From: Lepidodermella squamata
Taxonomy: Eukaryota > Gastrotricha
Assembly: GCA_047495785.1 (NCBI GenBank)
Contig: JBLDXI010000003.1
Coordinates: 3,658,001 to 3,722,000 of the forward strand
DNA length: 64,000 nucleotides
Direction of reading: 5' to 3'
In this document: one piece after another, positions 23,459 to 33,531 of the stretch
Numbering within the stretch: position 1 is the first letter of the stretch
How the letters are laid out: the number at the start of each line of letters is the position of its first letter
The notes under the pieces: generated by a model
Told to the model about the DNA's origin: nothing
What the model saw: the letters and a program-made list of their open reading frames with translations, nothing else
The model's database searches: none
Made by a program: the position numbers and the translations under genes

Positions 23459-24640
23459 CTACAGTTTCTTTTCGCGAGATAACGGCGTGAATAAGCAGAA
23501 AAAGTGAAAGCGCTGCACGCACATTTTAGCTCTTCTCGCTAGTGTTTGTCTGATACCGCCACTGCCAAAGCCGAATGCGTCATCTCCTATCGTCTTACAC
23601 TGCGGGTCTTTACCACAGACGTGTCGTTTGATTTGATCTGAGAGCAGTTCAATGTTGGATTTTTGAAATCCACCTGATTGAAACTCTTCAATAAACATCT
23701 CCAGCAAAACAGTATCCCAGGTCGAAAGTGTCAATTGAACAGGGTAATAAGCGTCCAAATAGGAAAACCAGTTGGTCGGATTTTGATAAATCAACTGCTC
23801 AGTTGTCGTGTTGATACCCGGGATAAACGGGTAAAAGTCTTTACCAACATCTTTAATCACGCGAGTTGCATCTGGAAAGCAGCCAGGAGAGGTCTCTTCA
23901 TTAGAGTTCAATGTTGGGTAGTTCCCAGATTTTTGCATAGCAATCATCCTCTCTCTTGTGAAAAGAGTAACGTTCGCAAACTGGATACCAAACTTAGCCT
24001 CCTTAACAAAATGAGTGCCATAGTCTTTGACAAAGCCTTCAAATAGCTTCCGAGAGGTGTCATTATCCTTCTGATGCGGCTGGCTGAACAGGCGGTAAAC
24101 TGATCTGGAGAAATCTAGCCGCAAATGAGCTCGCTTGAAGATATTCAGCATTTTAACGCTGATTGATCGATTATGGCAGATGATATGGTTCAGATGTAAG
24201 CGTGTTTCCTGATTGAAAGAATTGTTGTATGTGCTGTACAATGAACTTCTAGAAAACGCGGTGTAGGGATTGCCAATTTCATCCGAATCGCTGTTATCCC
24301 TCAACGGATGCTCAATAGAGTAAGCCCAAGCCTTGTCATTTTCTCGAAAAATCAATTCCTTCGCGAAGCTGTTCATATCATTGTACCACTTGTTGAGCAA
24401 ACATCGGCAGTAGTTAGGGCCAGGCGCATACTCGATATCGAATAGATTGTCGTACTTCCCTGTATCTGAAGCATTTTTGACTGTTTCGAGATTGAAGGTA
24501 GGTTTGAAACTCTGCGACTCCAATGGGAAGTTTGACATGATATCATAGCCGCGACCGATGGCGTCGTAACTTTCGACGATTTCTTGAAAAATCGTACATT
24601 TCACCGTAGTAATCAACAAAGCGTAAAACAGGATTATCAT
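23459..24640 (-). CDS. MACPF/perforin-like protein, short
   Basis: Intronless, 393 residues, with a signal peptide at 1-15. The N-terminal GRGYDIMSNFPL and the MACPF signature in KDYGTHFVKEAKFG identify a membrane attack complex/perforin domain, a family that forms pores or acts in adhesion and development. There is little sequence after the domain, and it lacks the Cys-rich C-terminal region of its upstream neighbour. Another frame over the last 100 bases encodes a hydrophobic stretch, so an alternative end is possible. Its ATG is 69 bp after the stop of the next MACPF gene, an operon-like gap. Whether it still makes pores cannot be told from sequence. Confidence 0.83.
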   Translation of the reverse strand: MIILFYALLITTVKCTIFQEIVESYDAIGRGYDIMSNFPLESQSFKPTFNLETVKNASDTGKYDNLFDIEYAPGPNYCRCLLNKWYNDMNSFAKELIFRENDKAWAYSIEHPLRDNSDSDEIGNPYTAFSRSSLYSTYNNSFNQETRLHLNHIICHNRSISVKMLNIFKRAHLRLDFSRSVYRLFSQPHQKDNDTSRKLFEGFVKDYGTHFVKEAKFGIQFANVTLFTRERMIAMQKSGNYPTLNSNEETSPGCFPDATRVIKDVGKDFYPFIPGINTTTEQLIYQNPTNWFSYLDAYYPVQLTLSTWDTVLLEMFIEEFQSGGFQKSNIELLSDQIKRHVCGKDPQCKTIGDDAFGFGSGGIRQTLARRAKMCVQRFHFFCLFTPLSREKKL

Positions 24641-24709
24641 TGAATGGTTTTATTTAAAAAATGTAATGACTGGAAGCGAGATTAGTTTAGATTAATAAAA
24701 AATGACTTT

Positions 24710-26539
24710 TCAAGTTCTGATGCAGAGGTACTGAGCTGCGAATGCGTACGATTTTGAATAACCAACGTAGCCAATTTGCATTCGTTGGTAGCCGGGAGGG
24801 CATTCCAATGATCCAGTAATTTCATTCGCTTGCTCAATTTCCGCACACTGGGGGCTTGTTTTGCAACTGACAAGATTTTTGCCCGGATTACCAGCCATTT
24901 TTTGATAACCACTGTTGATTGGAGCACCTTTAATGTTTCTCTCGTTGAGGCATATTACAAACTGCCAAGAGAAGAACTTCCCGTAGACGTAGTCTCTGAA
25001 ATTTCTTGGACAGCTCCTAGTCTTCCTCGGGCTCAGTGGGTTTGACGAATGACTTAGCTCGCCAATGGCACCGAGCTTGTTAGACATGCATTCTTCGGTT
25101 TCAACTGTAGAGCTGTAGTCGGCAAGTTCCCAATCATGGTCATCACTTTCGCAGCTCTTGACTCGAACATCCCTGTTCTCACGAATGAACATTCCACCGA
25201 AGTGAGTTTCCTCCTTCGCATCCCGATTGCTTAGTATGCATACTTTGTGGGTCACTGTGCACGTTTTTGATTCATCATTGGCAACAGTCCAAGTTACAGA
25301 TCCAAAGGTCGTTGGATTGTAGCCAAGATTGCAAGCTGGCCTGCCCGAGGAATGGAGAGGGTTCGAAATGTTGCTAACCTCCTTGCATGTGCTGATCTGA
25401 AATGCTCCTCCGAAGGTTGGCTGCTCGTTCTTTTTCATCGGCTCATCGGCTACCTTCCCACACATGGCAGGCGCTTTAGGGTAGAGAACTAGCTCACAAT
25501 AGTCTTCCAAGTAGCTTTCAAGGGTGGTCTTGCGATCGGCGACAGAATCTGCATCTGAGTCAGGAAACAAGTCTTGCGACATCAAACTTGTTATTGGTTT
25601 CATCGTCAGGGATAAGGCAGCGGGTGATTTCTTAGTGGCCTCCAGCCAATCCGAAACTTGGTTTGACGGAGGTTTCGGCCCAAGGGAGAAGTAATCAGCT
25701 TTGTTACCGAAAATAGTTCTGTTTTTCGCAATAACAGCTTTTGCCAGAACTTCTGGATCGATATTGCCGATTTTCGCGAATTCCTTGGGAGTGTAGACAA
25801 CTCGGAGGCCGAAAATGCTTCCAAGCTTGACATCCGTTACAACATGCGTCCCAAATTTGTCGAGGAACGGTTGGAAAGTTTGTTTCAGCTCGCTTCGTAG
25901 TGGCATAACGGTAGGCAGAGCCATTACGGCGGTATTAAAGGTTTTCGTGACTGGTGGGTTGTTGCTAGCTTTCACTGATGAACAGAATGAGGTCTGGCAG
26001 GTGAAATAGACGATCAACATCTTCCTTCCATGCAAAAACTGAGCTTGAATAGCATCGAGGTTGGTTTTCTGGGCTTCTCCATTGTACTTGAATGACGCTT
26101 CATTCACGTATGGATCGTGGATTTCCAGCCTTTGATCGAGGAACTTCTTGTAATCTGAATAGGAATCCAGGACTTTAACCGATGGTGTGAACGAGCATCT
26201 TTCAGAGCAATAAATGGGCTGTAGATACTCGCTTGTGACAGATCGGCCATGAAGTTGCCAGTATAGGCGCATGGCGAAACTCGACTGGCGTAGCCCGGGA
26301 TCAGTGCCATCGATCGAGAAGGGATTCGACTCAGCCAGGTTGTAGCCAGCTCCGAGATAGACCTTGTAGGCTTCAATTTTCGGGTCTGTAGGTAGTTTCG
26401 GGACTTGTAAACAAAGTCCCATCGGAGTTTTGAAGTGGCGGCATAGTTGGCTCGCAGCTTCTATTGTTTTCGCATCTTCCTCCAATTTCGCCGCATTGGC
26501 GAACGCGATTAAAAACGGCGCAAATATCAAGGAAATCAT
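24710..26539 (-). CDS. MACPF/perforin-2 (MPEG1)-like secreted protein
   Basis: Intronless, 609 residues, signal peptide 1-16. The MACPF domain (about 55-370) includes YLGAGYNLAESNPF near the start and the core motif FGTHVVTDVKLGSIFG. From about 380 a Cys-rich region holds two related blocks beginning FGGAFQ and FGGMFI, each followed by SNPL, CP/CN and a hydrophobic strand. They resemble the P2 domain of MPEG1/perforin-2, here seemingly doubled. No C-terminal membrane helix follows, so the protein is probably secreted rather than anchored as in MPEG1. MPEG1 proteins kill engulfed or extracellular bacteria by pore formation; that role here is inferred. Confidence 0.85.
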   Translation of the reverse strand: MISLIFAPFLIAFANAAKLEEDAKTIEAASQLCRHFKTPMGLCLQVPKLPTDPKIEAYKVYLGAGYNLAESNPFSIDGTDPGLRQSSFAMRLYWQLHGRSVTSEYLQPIYCSERCSFTPSVKVLDSYSDYKKFLDQRLEIHDPYVNEASFKYNGEAQKTNLDAIQAQFLHGRKMLIVYFTCQTSFCSSVKASNNPPVTKTFNTAVMALPTVMPLRSELKQTFQPFLDKFGTHVVTDVKLGSIFGLRVVYTPKEFAKIGNIDPEVLAKAVIAKNRTIFGNKADYFSLGPKPPSNQVSDWLEATKKSPAALSLTMKPITSLMSQDLFPDSDADSVADRKTTLESYLEDYCELVLYPKAPAMCGKVADEPMKKNEQPTFGGAFQISTCKEVSNISNPLHSSGRPACNLGYNPTTFGSVTWTVANDESKTCTVTHKVCILSNRDAKEETHFGGMFIRENRDVRVKSCESDDHDWELADYSSTVETEECMSNKLGAIGELSHSSNPLSPRKTRSCPRNFRDYVYGKFFSWQFVICLNERNIKGAPINSGYQKMAGNPGKNLVSCKTSPQCAEIEQANEITGSLECPPGYQRMQIGYVGYSKSYAFAAQYLCIRT

Positions 26540-26551
26540 TTTAGTAAAAAT

Positions 26552-26592
26552 TCTAGGGAAAGAAGATTAGAGAACAAATAATTTATTTATCG
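26552..26592 (-). other. candidate poly(A) signal plus trans-splice acceptor
   Basis: In the 94 bp between the Ly6 stop and the next ATG, the minus strand shows AATAAA-like text (about 26580-26590) and then a pyrimidine tract ending CTTTCCCTAG (about 26553-26562) just before the MACPF start at 26539. This order is what an SL-processed operon junction looks like. Confidence 0.45.
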
Positions 26593-26633
26593 AATGAGAT
26601 CGCGGGTCTTATAAAAATAATTCTGAAAGAGAT

Positions 26634-27236
26634 TCACACATCTGGTAAAGGCTTCTGAGGAAGAAGCCGAGTTGAAGATGGTGAATCTGGTAACTTTGGT
26701 TTAAAGCATAGCATTTTCTTCATTTTGAAAATATAGACCACGCTGAATATTGTTACAATACAAAAAGCTGTCAGGCAAATAGCCATTATTAGAGTAACCA
26801 TGCCAATTCCTGAGTCTGGTTGCTTGATCGCTGCTTGCATTTGAATCACAGCCTCAGTTACTGGAATAGCTTCGACAGTTGATGTTACTCGAGGCTTAGT
26901 TGATGAAGTTGTGATTTGAGCAGTCGAAGGAGGAACTGTCACTTTTGTGGACATTTTTGTGGTAGGATTACTATTGCAAAGGTCATCGAAGCAGCAATCA
27001 GCATTCAGGCAATCTTGAGCGGACGCGCAACTCCTCATGTTGAGATGGCCGTATTCCAAAATTGCACAGGCGTGGTCATTTGAATCCGACTCGCACGTCA
27101 TGATTTGAAAATTCTCTTGATTCTGGCACGTCACTTTGTCATCGATGGAATTCGGCAGGCACGAATAGCATTTGAGAACATCGCCTGATGACAGGCTGAC
27201 CATAGTGGTTAAGAATGTTAGCAATAATTTCGTCAT
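26634..27236 (-). CDS. Ly6/uPAR-type single-pass membrane protein
   Basis: Intronless, 200 residues. A signal peptide (1-18) is followed by a three-finger domain: LKCYSCLPNS at the start, spaced cysteines, and the terminal CCFDDLCN, the CC-x4-CN hallmark of Ly6/uPAR proteins. A Thr/Ser/Pro-rich stalk (about 95-140) leads to one membrane helix (about 149-172). A short Pro-rich cytosolic tail ends it. Most Ly6 proteins are GPI-linked, so a true helix with a tail is less usual. It is the first gene of the leftward block with the two MACPF genes and the NPC1-like gene. The ligand is unknown. Confidence 0.85.
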   Translation of the reverse strand: MTKLLLTFLTTMVSLSSGDVLKCYSCLPNSIDDKVTCQNQENFQIMTCESDSNDHACAILEYGHLNMRSCASAQDCLNADCCFDDLCNSNPTTKMSTKVTVPPSTAQITTSSTKPRVTSTVEAIPVTEAVIQMQAAIKQPDSGIGMVTLIMAICLTAFCIVTIFSVVYIFKMKKMLCFKPKLPDSPSSTRLLPQKPLPDV

Positions 27237-27789
27237 GTTTGCAGAATGAAAAAGGGCATAATAAAAATTGCTACCTCAATCGCTTTGTTTGCACGGTCAT
27301 TTTTTCATGTAAAAAACAATAATAACTCGCGAGATATCAGGAGGAGATATTTTATATCGTTCGCTCGCACTCGGCATATAGTATTTCTCTGTTACTGGGA
27401 ACGAAGCGAGGTCTAAATGCACTGTTTACGTTGGCCAGCTACGCCTAAAGCTGGATACTGAGCTGGACCAGATAATGCACTCAGAGTTCTAAACTTGGAG
27501 AAGAACCATCGCGTTTAAATTTAGCCCAAATTTCCTGCGAAGGCACAATAAATGAACTCACGCCGGTAAATGCGATGCGGTTTCGATTTCCATTATACGG
27601 TCTCGACAAGTTCGGAAATCGATTTTCAATGGAAATGAATCGTCTGCATTGATTAGATAAAATTCCCACCCTTATCTTTACGTCGCGCAATTCCTCTGAA
27701 AAAAACATGGTTCTACGCCTCACTGAGGGCATTTAATCATTCATAAAACCACCTTTTACACAGCTAGGTTGTATTGTCTGATTCGCAGG
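27237..27789. promoter_or_regulatory. shared upstream region of divergent Ly6 and kinase genes
   Basis: 553 bp between two divergently transcribed starts, so it probably contains both promoters. An AT-rich TATTTTATATCG lies near 27346-27357. The minus-strand ORF at 27481-27732 lacks domains and I do not call it. Confidence 0.5.
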
Positions 27790-29958
27790 ATGCTGAGGTC
27801 GAGTGCCGACTACAAGATCATTAAGAAAATCACGCAAGGGGGATTCGCCGATGTGTACCTAGTAAACCTTAAGGCGCACGGGGATCAGGAGTTTGTCCTG
27901 AAGCAAGTTTCTATTTCGACCATTGAACAAAACGGCGGCCAGAAAAGTGTGGCATTGACACTTGAAGAGGTAAAGATGCTCTTACGGTCCAGCAGTACTT
28001 GTTAACAAACCTTTGCAGGCAAATTTAATGGCAAAACTGCAGCATCCGCATATTGTTCGCGTTGTCGGGGCTTTCATAGGTTAGTTCGGCTTCTACTCAT
28101 TATTCAAACATGGACCAATACCTTTTCCTTACAGAAGGGGACTACTTTCGATTCGTCATGGAGTACTGTGAGAAAGGTTTGTTTCTTCTTATTGAAATTC
28201 GACGTGTGATCAATCGAGGGCAAATATTCAGGGGATTTGCAAACGTACATTTACAATCGAAAGGGCACTAAGATACCAGAGCAACAAATCCGAGAATGGT
28301 CTTTACAACTAGTTTTAGTATTGAAGTATCTTCACGACCATAACGTTCTGCACCGGGATGTTAAATGCAGGGTACGTTTGGCTGAATTCTTCGAAAAATC
28401 GATTTACGAAAATGCCAATAACAGAATGTGTTTCTTACATCGAATGTTCGGTTTATCAAACTCGGTGACTTTGGAATTGCAAAGCAGCTTGACAGGTTGT
28501 AAATCTGAATTTTGGATTTTTTGAATTACGAAGGCTTCAAATCATTTAGACCCGATCAAGAGGCGACAACGTTAATTGGCACTCCGGCTTATTACGCTCC
28601 AGAATTTTGTGAGAAGCAAATCTACACGTCAAAGTCCGAAGCATGGTCTTTGGGAATTCTGATTTTCAATTTAGCCATGCTGAAAGCTCCGGTGAGTTAC
28701 CGGTATTATTCATAATATTTCAGGATTGAAATTTTTTAATAGTTTGCATATGACGGGAATCTGGTTGGACTGTTCGCAAGCATAACTCAGTAAGTTCGTA
28801 AAAATTAGTTCAGAATGACAATTCAGGTTTTCCTTTGAAGATCTGCCCCGCCTCAAATCACAGCCGAATACTCCAGCGAACTGCGCGATTTTGTCGACAA
28901 GTTATTGCTGAAAAATCCGAAAGATCGCATGTCGATATCTGAATCTTTGACCCATCAATTTCTGATTTACGCAATTACGGAGGCCTGTGATGAAGCGATT
29001 GGCTCGCATCCTAATGCAGCCATCAAGAGAGCGAGCGAGCATGCATACATCAGTTCTCCAATGGTCCTGAAACCGTTGGTAACCGCTCGACAACTCAGCC
29101 CTAATTCTACCGTGAGACCATTTCCAGCCATTTTCCTTCCAAAATCCAGCTTGATTCCCTTTTCAGAGACCTGTCGACATTTTTAATGCTGTTCTAACGT
29201 CTCGAAGTCTGACTCTTCTCCGCGAGTTGATTTCAAACGGAAACAAGCAGATGATTTTGAATGCAAGAGACAAAAATGGCGACACGGTCCTGCATGTAGC
29301 ATCTCGTTATGGCAAAATAGACGTCATTAACATGCTGATAGTCGACGATCGTCAATGCATCACCCCGGAATGGTTGAATCAGAAAAACGAAAACAACGAC
29401 GGGGCAATCCATATTGCCACGGTTCGAAGTGACATCGAAATCGTCAAGAAAATAGTTCGAGCTGGTGGGAATTTGAACCTGCTCGGGGGGTTAGGCGATA
29501 ATAATGAAACTCTGAGCAGAAAGCTGAACCAGCGATTCGCGCCAGAATCCTTCAAGAACATCGAATTCACCCCACTCCACTTGGCGGTTTTGTACAACCA
29601 TGCAGCTACCACTCAGTACTTGGTGACTCACTTGAAAGCCGATGTAAACGCACTTGATAGCAATGGAAATCTTCCGATACATATCGCTTCTCTACTTGGT
29701 CATCTGGATATTGTCAAGTTATTCGTCACGCAATGCCGCCAGTCGGTGAATGTCCGCGGCCAGGATAAATTGACGCCGTTGGATTTTGCGCAGAATAATG
29801 GTCATACGGCGCTGAGTGATTTCCTACGCAAAAATGGCGGCATGTGTGCGCAAGAACTGAATGCGCTCTCACAGTCGAGCCCGCCCGTTTTCAACGCCCC
29901 GGTTCGCTCTTCCGAAGGTTTCGGAAGCGAGCTGAAGATTTCAACGTCTGTTCAATAG
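27790..29958 (+). CDS. NEK-like protein kinase with C-terminal ankyrin repeats
   Basis: Nine exons (27790-27969, 28019-28079, 28135-28176, 28232-28371, 28425-28495, 28550-28691, 28743-28789, 28841-29111, 29167-29958) give 581 residues. The kinase domain (about 8-275) has the glycine loop ITQGGFADVY, catalytic Lys in FVLKQV, HRDVKCRNVFL, GDFGIAKQL and GTPAYYAPEF. All catalytic residues are present, and it is closest in style to NEK kinases. Unusually, the HRDxKxxN segment has CR instead of PQ/PE. Ankyrin repeats follow (about 330-510; NGDTVLHVASRYGKIDVINML, FTPLHLAVLYNHAATTQYL, GNLPIHIASLLGHLDIVKLF). The tail is Ser-rich. Targets are unknown. It shares a promoter region with the Ly6 gene and faces the CARD-like gene. 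Confidence 0.88.
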
Positions 29959-30187
29959 CTTGGTGTCTTATATATTGCTAAATATACTGCCTAATTTGTA
30001 TGCTTTTCTCGTCTTTCTGATGCGCGTTTTCTTTTTTCTTGTTTTCGATATTTTGTGCTACTACCTCTTTCAGCTTCACATCAATCATGATGCGTAAAAA
30101 TTCAGCTATAAACGCTTGCAGCTTTATTAAATTCTGACTGGGATACACGAGTATTCTCGATTTTATTGTTTTAATTTGCTTCAAGCG

Positions 30188-31118
30188 TCAGCAAAGTCTT
30201 GACGGCATGCTCTGCGAAAAAATAATAAAATTTATTTGACTAACAAATTTGAGCTTTGAAACTAACTCAGCAATTTCTGGCTGATAGTCGTCAAGGGCTT
30301 GCAAAAACGCCTCCCATTTCTTTTGATCTCGAACAACATATGTGTCCAGAAGCTCGTCCACGGCAAGAGAATTAGTTGCCTTCAAGGAATGCATGAAAAA
30401 CGTCTAAATTCGACCAAATTGAATCTTACTTTGGCATCGATTGTAGCTATTTCAGTGCTCTTAAAGATTTCGAAGGCTAAAAGCTTAGTACGGAATAGAC
30501 GATCGCCATCGTGGAGTTGTAATTCAGTGTGAAACGTTTCGCGCCACTTGTTCAGCACCTTTTCACGCTTTTTTCTCATCGCCAGCATTTGCCTAGGATC
30601 CATTGCTTTCGGCTTGCTATCGGGCACAGGTTGGGGATTTGCAGGCTCCTTTGGTTTTCTGATAATGTGATCGTTTAAAGGACCTAAATTTAAATTTGGA
30701 ATTCATTTCACCTGTTTGGCTCATTCTCAACTTTGGGAGCTTCTCGTTTAGGTTTAAATTTTTCTAACAGGATTTTAGCTGCTTCTGAATCTTCCTTTGA
30801 CGGGTACTCGCCCTCCTTAGGATGGGCAATAGCCTCCAGTTCAGCTAGAATCGCGTCGACAATTGAGTCCAGCCGAATTTCTCTAGCTGCTTGAACATAA
30901 GCCTCGAGGTCTCGCTCCAGATTAAAATTGAGAATTTCACAAAATTTAGCAACGCCCTTGCGCTTGTTAGTGTCGTATTCGCTCTCGATTTCTTCGACGT
31001 ACTCGAAGTGTATTCTCGTCGCATCTTTCGAGTTTATCTGCCGCACCCATGCTGGAGCGTCGAAAGTCTTCACTTTCAGCATGTTTACAACTCGAATTAG
31101 ACCAAAAGGGGACGACAT
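30188..31118 (-). CDS. CARD-like (death-fold) adaptor protein
   Basis: Four exons (31118-30712, 30658-30430, 30379-30263, 30211-30188), 258 residues, no signal peptide. Residues about 1-100 form a helical domain (FEYVEEIESEYDTNKRKG...AREIRLDSIVDAIL) that I cannot name. A charged linker is followed by a C-terminal module of about 85 residues with the helical pattern of a CARD (LFRTKLLAFEIFKSTEI, then TNSLAVDELLDTYV, then WEAFLQALDDY). It aligns well with the end of the NPC1-like protein. In both, an intron falls after the same Ala-Lys. It is likely a cytosolic adaptor that could pair with the NPC1-like tail. The last exon, only a few codons, is the least certain part. Confidence 0.7.
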
Positions 31119-31184
31119 TTAGGCGTGATAGAGTGCACGAAAAGTTGTTTATTCCAAAAAAAACTGACTAGTGAGCGAAAAATG

Positions 31185-32297
31185 CTATCTTTTAATGACT
31201 CCCGATACCTCTTGTAAAAGATAAGGGAGAAGCAGAAGCAGCCATATTTTGTACGATAGGCGAGGCCTAAATGCACCATTGCAGTCGTAAGCTGTAGCAG
31301 TTATCATGAAATTGAACGGCTGCTGATAAGCATTCGCTCGCTGGCAGGCAGTCACCTCGACAGTGACAGCGTTGCTAGGTGAAAGTATATTGAAGGGACA
31401 TGAAGGTGGGCTGCCTCGAGAAGCTTCAGCCTATATGAAAAAAGTCATAGAGACATACGCTACCCATAGATGCATTTAGGACTTACAATTATGCCAATTC
31501 CCTCATTTCTCAGGAGATTGAAATCGCCGATTCTAATCCTGCATTCAGTCGGCCACTGACCGCACTCGCTGCTGAAGATGGATAGGTTAACTGCAGCGCC
31601 TTCCGGGGCGGCAATAACGAAACTGCAAGTGTCTATGAAATCCGGGAGATTGGCAGGCTGATTTCCGGATCCGCCTTAAAAGAGCATTTTTCAATCAACT
31701 GAAAGATGAAAGATGAGAGGCCATACCTAGAATCGTATATCGCTCATTTAAATCTATCCCATAAATCGTCGAAGTTGGTCTGTTACAGTGTTGACCGGAA
31801 TTCGTGTCAACTAAACATAAATAGGGTTAAATTTGAAAAATTATTAGGCTAATCTTACTTATGTGTTCAGTTATTTGCGCCCCTTCCCGCTCATAGCTGT
31901 TTGACATCGAGACTGGACGACTGCTCGCCGGTAGTCGATATAGGAATGGATAGGAATACATAGGAAGCGGCACTATTAGAGGCCTGACTCTGTAAGGACT
32001 TGATAGGATTATAGGCCTTGAATTGCCGGTGTAATAAGTCGGCCCAGTTCGTATCACACTACTTCCGGTGATGATTGGCGGAGATTGGTACGACGGAGGC
32101 CTGTAGACTGGTTGACTAGCTGGTTGAGGCCTAGGTTGGGGCCGCATATTACTCGAACTAACGAAGGGCGCGCTTGGTCTGCTGAACACCGGCCTTGAGG
32201 CACTGGAACCACCCCCAACTCGCGAGGCTCCAAACGTAACTTTTGCATTGATACCAGCGACGGAAATGAGCGGTAATAAGATTAGTAAAATCGGCAT
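31185..32297 (-). CDS. secreted or GPI-linked protein with Pro-rich region and CUB-like domain
   Basis: Four exons (32297-31859, 31810-31727, 31674-31487, 31430-31185), 318 residues. Signal peptide 1-18 is followed by a Ser/Pro/Arg/Tyr-rich low-complexity stretch (about 20-135). Then comes a beta-rich domain with CUB-like features: spaced cysteines, DTCSFVIAAPEGAAVNLSIFS and NAVTVEVTAC. The C-terminus has a hydrophobic run (IWLLLLLPYLLQ) and only ten more residues, so GPI attachment or tethering is likely. The domain call is tentative because CUB sequences are very variable. The stop is 66 bp before the CARD-like adaptor's ATG, so the two may be co-transcribed. Confidence 0.62.
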
Positions 32298-33531
32298 ATT
32301 CGAATAATCAATTTAGAAAAAAAATAATGCGATTGTGAAATTTCAGCAGCCAGCCATGTTTAAAGACGTCATGGGAAAAATCGATTTACCAGCCGGTAGC
32401 TGATTATTATTACGGAGAGCGCCATGGCGACTGTGATGTTGTTTTCATATTCGTCGCGATTTTTTTCTTCTCGAGGACACGCCCTCGTTGGCCATCACGA
32501 CACGCCGGCAAACAAGGGGGCCGGCCTCTTGATTATTATTAGTAGGCACCCACACCTGATGCGTGTTATGATCGGTCATTTCGGGTTGTGTACTCCGATT
32601 TGGGAATTCATCCGTTCATTTTCAAGAGCTGGCGTGAAATGATAATTAAGACGAATTTTTCGAGCCAGAAATAAACTCAGGACAGGATTTATTTTTATTA
32701 TCCAGTGCATATTTTTTAAGGAAGAGTACCTTGTTTTGATTCGGTCAAATAAAAAGGGGATTTGCACAATTTTTTTTTAACAGGCAGCAAAATAAAAAAC
32801 AGTATGGCGTGCGTCCTATTTACAGATGCTAAACTGATAGACTTGAATGGGAAAAATAGGTCAAAGAAAGCAAACACCTTAGCGTGTTTGTTTTTCTGTC
32901 GCACAGGTAAAATTATCGTGCTAATTCTTGTCGAGTCGAGTTATGTTGACCTTTGAAAATAAAAGAAGAACTAATACGCGGCCCAATTATACTTGCTCAC
33001 AAAGTCAATCCGAACCCTTGATGGCACACAATTATACCATCAGTGCTTATTCACAGCAATTCTTTTGAAATTTTATTGACGAGTTGAACATTATTCATGC
33101 ATCTGCAGCAGTCGCAAAAGTTGTCGCGTGAGAGACGATCTCGCCCGTTGGGCGCCATAGAGCGCCCTGTGAATTATTCATCACTCGGCCTAATTCATAA
33201 ATAACGATCGAGCTATACTGGCAAGGTTTTTCAATAATCGCCGCTGTAGCACAAGTACTATTATAATAAATGCTACTACTACCACATATATCGCACCTGG
33301 CCTGTAAACACAGCACATCGTAGAGAAGTAAACAGCATTTTTGGCTCGACGCGCATGCGACCGCAATAGCTCGGCGATAATCGATAATCACAACATTGCT
33401 TTATAGTTTGCATCATGCGCGTATTGCCGATAAAATGGCCACACATTCAACACAACACTTTGATAGAATTTATCCGCGCGCAATTTAACATTTTTAAGGT
33501 AGAATATTTATATTTCTGCAATTTTGCATAG
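32298..33531. other. intergenic region
   Basis: Between the divergent CUB-like gene and the first Rieske gene. Short ORFs on both strands lack motifs. No repeat or RNA gene recognised. Confidence 0.5.

Noticed and set aside
27481-27732. Minus-strand ORF between the Ly6 and kinase genes
   Set aside because: No motif, and it sits in the probable shared promoter region.
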